DNA of 6,970 nt from Chloroflexota bacterium. GTDB lineage: Bacteria; Chloroflexota; Anaerolineae; J102. The DNA is taken from the NCBI GenBank assembly GCA_003353825.1, contig PIVW01000311.1, positions 1-6,970 of the forward strand. Direction: 5' to 3'. Made by a program: the position numbers and the translations under genes. Numbering within the stretch: the first letter of the stretch is position 1; the number at the start of each line of letters is the position of its first letter. The notes under the pieces were generated by a model that was not told the DNA's origin, made no database searches, and worked only from the letters and a program-made list of their open reading frames with translations. Positions 1-5,595 of the stretch are shown here, piece after piece.

Positions 1-261
1 GTATACGTACTGAGGAAGGATGAGGGTGGACGTCACACTCCCTTCTTCAAGGGTTACAGGCCGCAATTCTATATCCAAACCATGGATGTGACAGGCTCGG
101 TGGAGTTGCCGGAAGGTGTCGAGATGGTGATGCCAGGCGACAACATATTCGTCGAGACCGAATTAATCGTGCCCGTGGCGATGGAAATTGGCGAACGGTT
201 TGCTATCCGTGAGGGTGGTCGTACCGTCGGCGCCGGCGTCATCACCAAAGTTATCGAATAA
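1..261 (+). CDS. tuf: Elongation factor Tu, C-terminal part (5' end outside window)
   Basis: This is the last 86 codons of EF-Tu, the GTPase that delivers aminoacyl-tRNA to the ribosomal A site in the cytoplasm. Frame 1 is open from the first base to TAA at 259-261. The visible part is most of the C-terminal beta-barrel (domain 3). It carries the family hallmarks [32 protein letters not shown] and the terminal [11 protein letters not shown]. The GTPase domain and domain 2 lie upstream of the window. The end of the protein (ITKVIE) has normal length for the family. A 72-base gap with no terminator-like hairpin plus T-run separates it from rpsJ, so the str and S10 operons are probably transcribed together. 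That linkage is common in several bacterial phyla. The identity is secure; only the 5' part is missing. Confidence 0.98.
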   Translation, partial: VYVLRKDEGGRHTPFFKGYRPQFYIQTMDVTGSVELPEGVEMVMPGDNIFVETELIVPVAMEIGERFAIREGGRTVGAGVITKVIE

Positions 262-297
262 TAATTTTTGAGGAAAGGGCTGCCCAGGTGGCTCGCT

Positions 298-327
298 CCT
301 TCTAACGTTTCCCCACTTTCTGGAAGG
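298..327 (+). promoter_or_regulatory. rpsJ ribosome binding site with possible anti-SD pairing
   Basis: GGAAGG at 322-327 lies 6 bases before the rpsJ ATG and is the Shine-Dalgarno (SD) sequence. GAAGG at 323-327 is a perfect complement of CCTTC at 298-302, so a 5-bp hairpin with a 20-base loop could mask the site. AAGG at 275-278 can pair with the same CCTT instead. The ribosome binding site is clear. The pairing is short and may be chance. Confidence 0.5.
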
Positions 328-333
328 TCATGA

Positions 334-642
334 ATGGCTAAACAGCGCATACGCATCAAGCTCAAAGCGTACGACCATCGCGTGTTAGACAGTTCGGTTC
401 GCGAGATAGTAGAGGCTGCTGAACGGACAGGCGCCCAGGTCGTGGGGCCGGTCCCCCTACCGACCAAACTCGAACGCTTTACAGTGATGCGCTCTCCCTT
501 TATCGATAAGGATTCCCGAGAGCAGTTCGAAATCCGCACGCACAAGCGTTTGATCGATGTCGTGCCATCAGGCAGCAAGACAATTGACAACTTGATGCGG
601 CTCAACTTGCCGGCTGGCGTCGATATCGAAATTAAGCTCTAG
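334..642 (+). CDS. rpsJ: 30S ribosomal protein S10 (uS10, NusE)
   Basis: S10 is a 30S head protein, and as NusE it also takes part in transcription antitermination with NusB and NusG. The 102-residue product matches the usual length (103 in E. coli). It begins with [15 protein letters not shown] and carries the loop region [18 protein letters not shown], then [19 protein letters not shown], and ends [11 protein letters not shown], all family hallmarks. The ATG at 334 is preceded by GGAAGG at 322-327. Another ATG at 330 is out of frame and stops after three codons. This is the first gene of the S10 block, following tuf. Its stop codon TAG (640-642) sits in the loop of a perfect 6-bp hairpin. 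There is no sign of damage. Confidence 0.98.
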   Translation: MAKQRIRIKLKAYDHRVLDSSVREIVEAAERTGAQVVGPVPLPTKLERFTVMRSPFIDKDSREQFEIRTHKRLIDVVPSGSKTIDNLMRLNLPAGVDIEIKL

Positions 643-649
643 GGCTTAA
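632..649 (+). promoter_or_regulatory. Hairpin enclosing the rpsJ stop codon
   Basis: TTAAGC (632-637) and GCTTAA (644-649) are perfect inverted repeats. The 6-base loop TCTAGG contains the rpsJ stop codon TAG. No T-run follows, so it is not a classical intrinsic terminator. It could be a boundary or processing structure, or chance. Confidence 0.4.
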
Positions 650-753
650 GCTGCCGTCGCATACTCCTAAACACCTGAAAAGGAGGTGGGTAGCGGAATG
701 ATGAGGTGCTTTCGTAATGAGGCACTGGCAGTTCCCTCCCAAACCAACATCTC
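643..753 (+). promoter_or_regulatory. Structured rpsJ-rplC leader with SD-sequestering repeats
   Basis: This 111-base gap is unusually long for an operon whose other genes nearly touch. It holds a very strong SD, AAAAGGAGGT, at 678-687, but this lies about 70 bases from the rplC ATG and so cannot serve rplC directly. The SD has three perfect 5-base complements nearby: CTCCT at 664-668 with AGGAG 681-685; CACCT at 672-676 with AGGTG 684-688; and CCTCC at 735-739 with GGAGG 682-686. These pairings exclude each other. The arrangement resembles a translational switch acting on the mini-ORF that starts at 698. The base pairing is read directly; the regulatory role is inference. Confidence 0.45.
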
Positions 754-757
754 ATGA
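698..757 (+). CDS. Candidate 19-codon leader ORF coupled to rplC
   Basis: ATG at 698 (or the adjacent ATG at 701) opens MMRCFRNEALAVPSQTNIS and ends with TGA at 755-757. That TGA shares bases with the rplC start codon in the sequence ATGA (754-757). A strong SD, AGGAGG, lies at 681-686, 11 bases before the ATG, which is slightly long but usable. The next gene, rplC, has only pyrimidine- and A-rich sequence before its start and no SD of its own. Terminating ribosomes from this ORF restarting at 754 would explain how rplC is translated. The peptide resembles no family I know, and its residues may not matter. Alternatively, the ORF is accidental and rplC starts by another route. Confidence 0.45.
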   Translation: MMRCFRNEALAVPSQTNIS

Positions 758-1395
758 TTGGTCTTATTGGACGTAAACTGGGTATGACCCAGATATTTGA
801 CGAGCAAGGTGTAATGATACCGGTTACTGTACTGGAAGTCGGACCCTGCTATGTCATACAACTCAGATCACCCGCTACAGATGGCTACGCCGCTGTGCAA
901 TTAGGCTTCGGTGATATCAAAGAGCGACGACTTACCGGTGGCGAACGCGGACATGTAAAAAAAGCCAACGCTCCGGCACTGAAAAACCTGCGTGAGTTCC
1001 GTATCCAGGATTCTGACCTCGAACACTACAAATTGGGCCAAAAGCTTGTTGCCGACCTATTTACCGAGGGAGAATTGGTGGATGTCACTGGTACCTCCAA
1101 GGGTAAAGGCTTTCAGGGCGGTATCAAGCGACACGGATTCAACCGCGGACCAAAGACCCACGGTCAGTCAGATCGCGAACGTTCACCTGGGGCCGCCAAC
1201 GCCGGTTCTACACCGGGGCGAGTGTTTAAAGGTAAGCGAAGCCCTGGACATATGGGCCATGAAAGGGTGACCGTACAGAATTTACGTGTCGTCAAAGTCG
1301 ATCCCGAGCGTAACCTGCTTGCCGTTCGTGGCGCCATTCCCGGCCCCAAGAATGGTCTGATAACGGTCGCTTCCGCCCGGAAGAACAAAAGGTAG
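754..1395 (+). CDS. rplC: 50S ribosomal protein L3 (uL3)
   Basis: L3 is one of the first proteins to bind 23S rRNA, and its central extension reaches towards the peptidyl transferase centre. The 213-residue product (209 in E. coli) starts MIGLIGRKLGMTQIF, the invariant family N-terminus, which fixes the start at 754. No ATG, GTG or TTG exists in frame between the upstream stop at 718 and this codon. The central loop is GTSKGKGFQGGIKRHGF...GPKTHGQSDRERSPG, followed by STPGRVFKGKRSPGHMGHERVTVQ. The glutamine that PrmB methylates in E. coli (GQNQTPG) is absent here: the equivalent stretch reads AGSTPG. The product ends in a basic tail, RKNKR. No SD precedes the start, but the stop of a small upstream ORF overlaps it. 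The rplD ribosome binding site overlaps the end of the gene. Confidence 0.97.
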   Translation: MIGLIGRKLGMTQIFDEQGVMIPVTVLEVGPCYVIQLRSPATDGYAAVQLGFGDIKERRLTGGERGHVKKANAPALKNLREFRIQDSDLEHYKLGQKLVADLFTEGELVDVTGTSKGKGFQGGIKRHGFNRGPKTHGQSDRERSPGAANAGSTPGRVFKGKRSPGHMGHERVTVQNLRVVKVDPERNLLAVRGAIPGPKNGLITVASARKNKR

Positions 1396-1404
1396 GTGAC
1401 AGCG

Positions 1405-2076
1405 ATGCAGGTATCGATTAGAAATATGGAAGGTAGTGAAGTCGGTTCGATTGATCTTTCGGACACCATCTTTGCTGCTGAAGTTAACACAATAGTTATG
1501 CATCAGGCTTTGGTACGCCAACTTGCCAACCGCCGCCAAGGCACGCACAAGACCAAGACGCGCAGCGAAGTGCGCGGTGGCGGCGCCAAACCTTGGCGCC
1601 AAAAGGGCACTGGACGTGCTCGCCAGGGCACCATTCGTGCCCCCCAGTGGCGAGGCGGCGGCACCGTTTTCGGGCCTCAGCCCAGGTCGTACCGCAAGCG
1701 TATGCCACGTAAGATGCGACGCGTCGCTCTGCGATCCGCGTTGAGTATCAAAGCTAGCGAAGAGCAAATCATTGTGCTCGATGAATTGGCAATGGACGCC
1801 CCTCGTACCCGAGATATAGTGGCCATGCTAAACGCACTGGATGTAGATCGTAGTGCTTTGGTGTTGCTCTCCGAGTCCAATAGCAATATCGAGCTGTCTG
1901 CCCGTAATTTGCCTAACGTAAAGACCCTACGGGCCGGTTACATCAACGTCCGTGACCTGCTTGGTTACGAAACCATAGTCGTGCCCCAGCAGACGCTCTC
2001 CCTTCTGGAAACTTTCCTGGGGGATGAGCAGGCACAGCCTGATGTTGATGAACAACCTGTGGTTGAGGAGGCCTAG
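1405..2076 (+). CDS. rplD: 50S ribosomal protein L4 (uL4) with acidic C-terminal tail
   Basis: L4 binds 23S rRNA, and its long loop forms part of the peptide exit tunnel constriction. In E. coli it also represses its own S10 operon. I choose ATG 1405 (223 residues): GGTAGGTG at 1391-1398, overlapping the rplC stop, is the SD at suitable distance. A GTG at 1396 is in frame but lies on top of that SD. The tunnel loop spans roughly residues 42-96 and is rich in Arg, Lys and Gly: [19 protein letters not shown], then RGGGTVFGP. The globular part continues with RSALS, IIVLDEL and NVRDLLGYE. The last 18 residues, [18 protein letters not shown], form an acidic tail beyond the usual family end, and its final codons supply the rplW SD. 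Autogenous control here is possible but not shown. Confidence 0.97.
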   Translation: MQVSIRNMEGSEVGSIDLSDTIFAAEVNTIVMHQALVRQLANRRQGTHKTKTRSEVRGGGAKPWRQKGTGRARQGTIRAPQWRGGGTVFGPQPRSYRKRMPRKMRRVALRSALSIKASEEQIIVLDELAMDAPRTRDIVAMLNALDVDRSALVLLSESNSNIELSARNLPNVKTLRAGYINVRDLLGYETIVVPQQTLSLLETFLGDEQAQPDVDEQPVVEEA

Positions 2077-2080
2077 CATG
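2065..2080 (+). promoter_or_regulatory. rplW ribosome binding site inside the end of rplD
   Basis: GAGGAGG at 2065-2071 encodes the Glu-Glu-Ala end of L4 and acts as the SD for rplW, whose ATG at 2078 is 6 bases further on. The rplD stop TAG (2074-2076) lies between them, with one base separating the genes. This placement favours tight translational coupling of L23 to L4 and decides the rplW start at 2078 over the upstream in-frame start at 2024. Confidence 0.85.
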
Positions 2081-2371
2081 CATCCGTATGAAGTGCTCAA
2101 ACGCCCGGTCATAACCGAAAAAACTACAGATCTTCAGGACTTTTCGAATCAATATGCTTTTGAAGTGGATCGTCGAGCCAACAAACACATGGTTCGTGAG
2201 GCGATCGAAGAACGTTTTGACGTCAAGGTCGTTGCTGTCAACATCATCAACGTGAAGGCAAAGACCCGCCGCCGCAGCCGTAACGCCACTGCCGTCCGGG
2301 TGATTCCTTGGAAGAAGGCAATTGTTACACTTCAACCGGGCGATTCGATTCAAATGTTCGAAGGTGTGTAA
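2078..2371 (+). CDS. rplW: 50S ribosomal protein L23 (uL23)
   Basis: L23 sits at the polypeptide tunnel exit, where it docks trigger factor and the signal recognition particle. The 97-residue product has the family length (about 95-100) and pattern: YEVLKRPVITEKTTDL near the start, YAFEVDRRANKHMVREAIEERFDVKV in the middle, VNIINVKAKTRRR, and a C-terminal WKKAIVTLQPGDSIQMFEG. The start is ATG 2078, directly after the rplD stop with a perfect SD. An in-frame extension back to 2024 would overlap L4 and add residues without family resemblance. The TAA stop (2369-2371) falls in the loop of a small hairpin. A 112-base gap then follows before rplB. Confidence 0.97.
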   Translation: MHPYEVLKRPVITEKTTDLQDFSNQYAFEVDRRANKHMVREAIEERFDVKVVAVNIINVKAKTRRRSRNATAVRVIPWKKAIVTLQPGDSIQMFEGV

Positions 2372-2378
2372 ACGCACC
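2363..2378 (+). promoter_or_regulatory. Hairpin enclosing the rplW stop codon
   Basis: GGTGTG (2363-2368) pairs with CGCACC (2373-2378) through five Watson-Crick pairs and one T-G wobble. The 4-base loop TAAA contains the rplW stop codon. No T-run follows. It mirrors the stop-codon hairpin of rpsJ, and both stand immediately before the two longest gaps in the window. Confidence 0.35.
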
Positions 2379-2483
2379 ACATTCATCTATCATTCGCTAA
2401 GTACGTAGGCGGCAAATCAAGCTAAGTATCGTCTACGGTCGCCTAAGACTCAGGCGAAAGCTTACTCAAGGAGTCCTAATCCC
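2372..2483 (+). promoter_or_regulatory. rplW-rplB leader with mutually exclusive hairpins
   Basis: This 112-base gap contains no ATG, GTG or TTG, so it is non-coding. TAGGCGGC (2406-2413) can pair with GTCGCCTA (2438-2445), 8 bp with one wobble. TCGCCT (2439-2444) can instead pair with AGGCGA (2452-2457), a perfect 6-bp hairpin with a 7-base loop. That loop contains GACTC (2447-2451), which complements GAGTC (2471-2475) overlapping the rplB SD. An 8-base direct repeat, GCTAAGTA, occurs at 2396-2403 and 2421-2428. The rplB SD is AAGGAG at 2468-2473, 10 bases before the ATG. The shared middle strand looks like an attenuator or translational switch; function and ligand are unknown. Confidence 0.45.
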
Positions 2484-3320
2484 ATGGGAATCAAGGTCTA
2501 CAAACCTACTTCTCCTGGGCGCAGGGATATGACGGCCTCGACCTTCGAGGAAATCACATCCTCAGCACCGGAGAAGTTCCTACTCAGGCCACTTAAACAA
2601 AAGGCCGGTCGAAATAATCAGGGGCGATTGACTGTCCGCCATCGTGGTGGTGGACATAAGCGCCGTTACCGCCTGATTGATTTCAAACGAAACAAATTAG
2701 ACGTGTTCGCACGTGTTGCCTCGATCGAATACGATCCCAATCGCTCTGCTCGTATCGCTCTCCTGGTTTATGACGATGGCGAGAAAAGCTACATTCTGGC
2801 GCCTCTTGGCTTGCAGGTTGGCGATGTGATCAACGCCGGACCTAATGCTGAGATACGCCCAGGCAATGCGCTGCCATTGATCAATATCCCACTCGGTACC
2901 CTGATCCACAATATCGAATTGCAACCGGGACGTGGCGGCCAGATGGTTCGTTCGGCAGGTACCTATGCCCAGTTGATGGCAAAGGAGGGCGAGTACGCCC
3001 AACTGCGCCTGCCCAGTGGCGAAGCTCGCCGTGTTCGCCTGAGTTGTATGGCGACAATCGGCCAGGTTGGCAATACCGACCACCAGAATATTACCCTTGG
3101 CAAAGCCGGTCGCAAGCGCTGGTTGGGCCGCCGCCCTGAGGTCCGTGGCTCGGCCATGGATCCTGCTTCTCACCCGCATGGGGGAGGAGAAGGTCGCTCA
3201 CCGGTCGGTATGCCGGGTCCCAAAACACCTTGGGGCAAACCGGCGCTCGGTTTTCGAACCCGCCGCAACAAACGAACCGATCAATTTATCGTACGCCGCC
3301 GTGGTAAGAAGCGTCGTTAG
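2484..3320 (+). CDS. rplB: 50S ribosomal protein L2 (uL2)
   Basis: L2 is a large primary 23S rRNA binder needed for subunit association and peptidyl transferase activity. The 278-residue product is close to the usual length (273 in E. coli). It begins [15 protein letters not shown]. The N-terminal RNA-binding motif [22 protein letters not shown] is at about residues 42-63. The central SH3-like part contains [19 protein letters not shown] and [17 protein letters not shown]. The C-terminal loop has [19 protein letters not shown]; His230 there corresponds by motif to the functionally important E. coli His229. A basic tail, RRRGKKRR, ends the protein. ATG 2484 follows AAGGAG at 2468-2473. A structured non-coding gap precedes it, and rpsS starts 13 bases after its stop. 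Confidence 0.98.
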   Translation: MGIKVYKPTSPGRRDMTASTFEEITSSAPEKFLLRPLKQKAGRNNQGRLTVRHRGGGHKRRYRLIDFKRNKLDVFARVASIEYDPNRSARIALLVYDDGEKSYILAPLGLQVGDVINAGPNAEIRPGNALPLINIPLGTLIHNIELQPGRGGQMVRSAGTYAQLMAKEGEYAQLRLPSGEARRVRLSCMATIGQVGNTDHQNITLGKAGRKRWLGRRPEVRGSAMDPASHPHGGGEGRSPVGMPGPKTPWGKPALGFRTRRNKRTDQFIVRRRGKKRR

Positions 3321-3333
3321 TAGGAGCATATAA

Positions 3334-3615
3334 ATGTCCAGATCACTAAAGAAAGGACCCTACGTAGATCGTAAACTCCTGCGCAAGGTCGAAGATATGA
3401 ATCGCAAGGGCGAGAAGCGTGTTTTGCGCACTTGGTCTCGTTCTTCCACCGTTTTTCCGCAGATGGTTGGACACACATTGGCTGTCCACAATGGCCGACG
3501 CCATGTCCCGATCTACATTACTGAGAACATGGTAGGCCACAAACTAGGTGAATTCGCTCCGACGCGTTTCTATCGCGGTCACATTCTTAGAGAAAAAGGC
3601 AGCAGAGTTCGCTAG
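3334..3615 (+). CDS. rpsS: 30S ribosomal protein S19 (uS19)
   Basis: S19 lies in the head of the 30S subunit, pairs with S13 and contacts the intersubunit bridge and A-site tRNA region. The 93-residue product has the expected length and a textbook sequence: [11 protein letters not shown] at the start, then [23 protein letters not shown] split across residues 34-56, [19 protein letters not shown], and a basic end. ATG 3334 is preceded by AGGAG at 3322-3326, 7 bases away, just after the rplB stop. It stands between rplB and rplV as in nearly all S10 operons. Confidence 0.98.
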   Translation: MSRSLKKGPYVDRKLLRKVEDMNRKGEKRVLRTWSRSSTVFPQMVGHTLAVHNGRRHVPIYITENMVGHKLGEFAPTRFYRGHILREKGSRVR

Positions 3616-3650
3616 TCGTTCCTGCCACCTTGGTCGAAGAGGTTGAACAG

Positions 3651-3989
3651 ATGTCTCTATTAGTTCGCTCTCAGCGCAAATATGTTGGAATCCCAGCACA
3701 AAAAATAAGATTGGTGCTTGATTTGGTTCGTGGTATGCAAGCTGTCGAGGCTGCAGACACGTTGAGCCACATGCCCCAAACTGCCGCAAATGAAGTGCGC
3801 AAGACCGTTCAATCGGCGTTAGCAAATGCCGAGGAAAACGAAAGCATGGCGCCCGAAGATATGTGGATCTCCGTGATCTACGCAGATGAGGGCCCAACGG
3901 CGAAACGCTTCCTTCCTGGTGCTCGTGGCCGGGTGAAGCCCATCCTGCGCCGTTCTTCCCACATAACCGTGTTGCTTGAAGAGCGCTAA
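3651..3989 (+). CDS. rplV: 50S ribosomal protein L22 (uL22)
   Basis: L22 binds all domains of 23S rRNA, and its beta-hairpin lines the exit tunnel near the macrolide site. I start at ATG 3651 (112 residues, the usual length), preceded by AGAGG at 3638-3642 at a spacing of 8. A TTG at 3630 is in frame but would overlap that SD and add residues not seen in the family. Recognisable parts are PAQKIRLVLDLVRGM (residues 15-29), VQSALANAEEN (53-63) and the tunnel hairpin DEGPTAKRFLPGARGRVKPI (79-98), followed by RRSSHITVLLEE. The equivalent of E. coli Lys90 in the hairpin appears to be Arg92, a common alternative. The 35-base gap before it shows only weak structure. Confidence 0.97.
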   Translation: MSLLVRSQRKYVGIPAQKIRLVLDLVRGMQAVEAADTLSHMPQTAANEVRKTVQSALANAEENESMAPEDMWISVIYADEGPTAKRFLPGARGRVKPILRRSSHITVLLEER

Positions 3990-4000
3990 GGAATTACGTT

Positions 4001-4016
4001 AAGGAGGCCTATTTTG
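4001..4016 (+). promoter_or_regulatory. rpsC SD supporting a TTG start
   Basis: AAGGAGG at 4001-4007 lies 6 bases before TTG at 4014. It is one of the strongest SD sequences in the window and decides the rare TTG start of rpsC. The next in-frame ATG lies far inside the conserved protein. Confidence 0.85.
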
Positions 4017-4661
4017 GGTCGCAAAGTACATCCCACCGGATTCAGGCTCGGAATCATTAAAGATCATATTTCTCGTTGGTACGCAGAGGGTGAGGATTAC
4101 GCCGCCCTGTTGGCAGAAGACCGCGAGATTCGTGAGAAAATCGGCGAAGAATTACAGCGCGCCGGTGTATCCAAAATAGAGATCGAGCGAGCACCTAAGC
4201 GAGTTCATCTCAAAATTCATGCTGCTAAACCTGGCATCATCATCGGTCGCAAAGGTGTGACGGTCAATGAACTACGGCGATCGTTGCAGGAAATGACCGA
4301 CAAACGTGTCAAAGTCGATGTCGAGGAAATCAAACGCCCCGAATTAGATGCTAAGCTTGTGGCCGAGAGCATTGCCGAGCAACTAGCACGACGTGTATCC
4401 CACAAGCGCGCCATGCGCCAGTCAGCTCAGCGCACCATGCGTGCAGGCGCCAAAGGCATCATGATACGCGTCGGTGGCCGTCTCGGTGGTTCAGAAATGG
4501 CACGTGTCGACTCAGTGCGTGATGGCCGCATCCCCCGCCATACTTTGCGCGCCGATATTGATTATGCTGATACGATTTCAGCGACCACCTATGGTGTTAT
4601 CGGCATCAAAGTCTGGATCTACAAAGGTGAAATTCTGCCAGGCGAGCCCCTGACGGTCTAA
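4014..4661 (+). CDS. rpsC: 30S ribosomal protein S3 (uS3), TTG start
   Basis: S3 binds the head of the 30S subunit at the mRNA entry channel and contributes to mRNA unwinding. The 215-residue product begins GRKVHPTGFRLGI after the start, matching the invariant family N-terminus, so translation must begin at TTG 4014. The type II KH domain is in the first half: KRVHLKIHAAKPGIIIGRKG, with the RNA-binding GxxG loop G78-R-K-G81. The C-terminal domain shows QRTMRAGAKGIMIRVGGRLGGSEMAR, SVRDGRIPRHTLRADIDYA and GVIGIKVWIYKGEILPGE. It ends shortly after this, without the long C-terminal tail seen in some relatives. It sits 24 bases after rplV and 25 bases before rplP. Confidence 0.98.
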   Translation: MGRKVHPTGFRLGIIKDHISRWYAEGEDYAALLAEDREIREKIGEELQRAGVSKIEIERAPKRVHLKIHAAKPGIIIGRKGVTVNELRRSLQEMTDKRVKVDVEEIKRPELDAKLVAESIAEQLARRVSHKRAMRQSAQRTMRAGAKGIMIRVGGRLGGSEMARVDSVRDGRIPRHTLRADIDYADTISATTYGVIGIKVWIYKGEILPGEPLTV

Positions 4662-4686
4662 TCCCGCAAAAATGAGGTAATTGATC

Positions 4687-5103
4687 ATGTTGATGCCCAA
4701 ACGTGTTAAATATCGAAAACAACATCGTGGCCGTATGCGCGGCAAGGCCTGGCGCGGCAGTAGTATTGCCTTTGGCGAGTATGCCCTGCTGGCCACAGAA
4801 CCTTGCTGGATGTCCAGTCGCCAGATTGAATCCGCTCGACGTGCCATCGTCCGTTACCTCCGCCGTGGTGGTAAATTGTGGATTCGTGTCTTCCCCGATA
4901 AACCGGTAACTCAGCGAGCGGCAGAAACTCGCATGGGTAGTGGTAAAGGTGCTGTTGATCATTATGTGGCCGTGATCAAGCCGGGCCGTATTCTGTTCGA
5001 ATTGGCCGGCGTGCCAGAAGAGACTGCTCGAGAAGCCATGCGGTTGGCATCACACAAGTTGCCGATTTCTACCCAGTTTGTTAAGCGGTCCGAGGAAGGT
5101 TGA
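4687..5103 (+). CDS. rplP: 50S ribosomal protein L16 (uL16)
   Basis: L16 organises the A-site tRNA elbow region of the 50S subunit and joins late in assembly. The start is ATG 4687, giving [17 protein letters not shown], the standard N-terminus, and 138 residues. GAGGT at 4674-4678 is 8 bases upstream. An in-frame TTG at 4681 is too close to that SD. The conserved core includes [28 protein letters not shown], the motif [30 protein letters not shown], and the C-terminal [15 protein letters not shown]. Arg82 in TRMGSGKG corresponds by motif to E. coli Arg81, which the oxygenase RoxA hydroxylates; whether this organism has such an enzyme cannot be seen. Its TGA overlaps the rpmC start by one base. 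Confidence 0.97.
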   Translation: MLMPKRVKYRKQHRGRMRGKAWRGSSIAFGEYALLATEPCWMSSRQIESARRAIVRYLRRGGKLWIRVFPDKPVTQRAAETRMGSGKGAVDHYVAVIKPGRILFELAGVPEETAREAMRLASHKLPISTQFVKRSEEG

Positions 5104-5309
5104 TGATGATAGCCCAAGAACTACGTGATTTGACGGAAGGCGAACTCCTGAGCAAGCTTGATGAAGCTTATGAGGAAATGATGAACCTGCGTTTCAATAT
5201 GACGATAGGGCAGCACCGTGATTTCAACCAACTAACCTTTGTCAAGCGCGACATTGCTCGCATCAAGACAATCCTGCGTGAACGTCAGTTGGCAGCGGAG
5301 GTCGAATAA
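5103..5309 (+). CDS. rpmC: 50S ribosomal protein L29 (uL29)
   Basis: L29 is a small helical-hairpin protein beside L23 at the tunnel exit. The 68-residue product has the family signature: [28 protein letters not shown] for helix one, a turn, then [21 protein letters not shown] for helix two. ATG 5103 shares its A with the rplP stop (TGATG), and AGGA at 5093-5096 lies 6 bases before it. The adjacent ATG at 5106 is an equally possible start, and a TTG at 5100 is less likely. The overlap implies translational coupling to L16. The gene ends one base before rpsQ. Confidence 0.96.
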   Translation: MMIAQELRDLTEGELLSKLDEAYEEMMNLRFNMTIGQHRDFNQLTFVKRDIARIKTILRERQLAAEVE

Positions 5310-5310
5310 C

Positions 5311-5565
5311 ATGTCACAAGAACAACGCAAGGTTCTCACCGGAACCGTCGTAAGCAACAAAATGGATAAGACCGTTGTCGTGCGCGTGGAGCGCGTCCAT
5401 CGCCATCCCCTTTATGGCAAAGTCGTACGTACGCATAAGAAGTACCATGCTCATGATGCAGACAATGCCTGTGATGAAGGTGACATCGTTTACATTCGTG
5501 AATCACGCCCCATCAGTAAACGCAAGCGCTGGGTTGTTGTCGAGACCCCGGACGGCGCTCTTTAG
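5311..5565 (+). CDS. rpsQ: 30S ribosomal protein S17 (uS17)
   Basis: S17 is an OB-fold primary binder of the 5' domain of 16S rRNA. The product has 84 residues, the E. coli length. It reads [23 protein letters not shown], then [18 protein letters not shown], then [25 protein letters not shown], all typical of the family. ATG 5311 stands one base after the rpmC stop. GGAGGT at 5297-5302, inside the last rpmC codons, provides the SD at a spacing of 8. An in-frame extension back to 5239 lies wholly inside rpmC and has no family resemblance. Confidence 0.97.
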   Translation: MSQEQRKVLTGTVVSNKMDKTVVVRVERVHRHPLYGKVVRTHKKYHAHDADNACDEGDIVYIRESRPISKRKRWVVVETPDGAL

Positions 5566-5595
5566 ACTCAACTGCCCGCGTTGGAGTTTTTTACT

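Noticed and set aside
265..269. T5 run after tuf as a terminator
   Set aside because: Only a 4-bp TTAT/ATAA stem precedes it, far too weak for an intrinsic terminator.
69..605. 178-codon open frame on the minus strand
   Set aside because: It lies antisense to tuf and rpsJ, has no family resemblance and no SD of its own; long antisense frames are a by-product of codon bias in conserved genes.
957..963. A7 run in rplC that fits an A-AAA-AAA slippery heptamer
   Set aside because: A -1 shift would give a short unconserved tail ending ten or so codons later, and the Lys-Lys codons are ordinary; no supporting pseudoknot seen.
992..1270. 92-codon same-strand frame inside rplC
   Set aside because: Out-of-frame shadow of L3 with no SD or family likeness.
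1396..1404. GTG start for rplD three codons upstream
   Set aside because: It overlaps the GGTAGGTG SD; ATG 1405 has correct spacing and gives the standard N-terminus.
1282..1767. 161-codon open frame on the minus strand
   Set aside because: Antisense to rplC and rplD, with low-complexity Ala-rich translation mirroring the GC-rich L4 loop codons.
2024..2077. Upstream in-frame start for rplW
   Set aside because: It would lie inside rplD and add 18 residues without likeness to L23; the SD at 2065-2071 points to ATG 2078.
2697..3179. 160-codon open frame on the minus strand
   Set aside because: Entirely antisense to rplB, which is unmistakable; no recognisable protein features.
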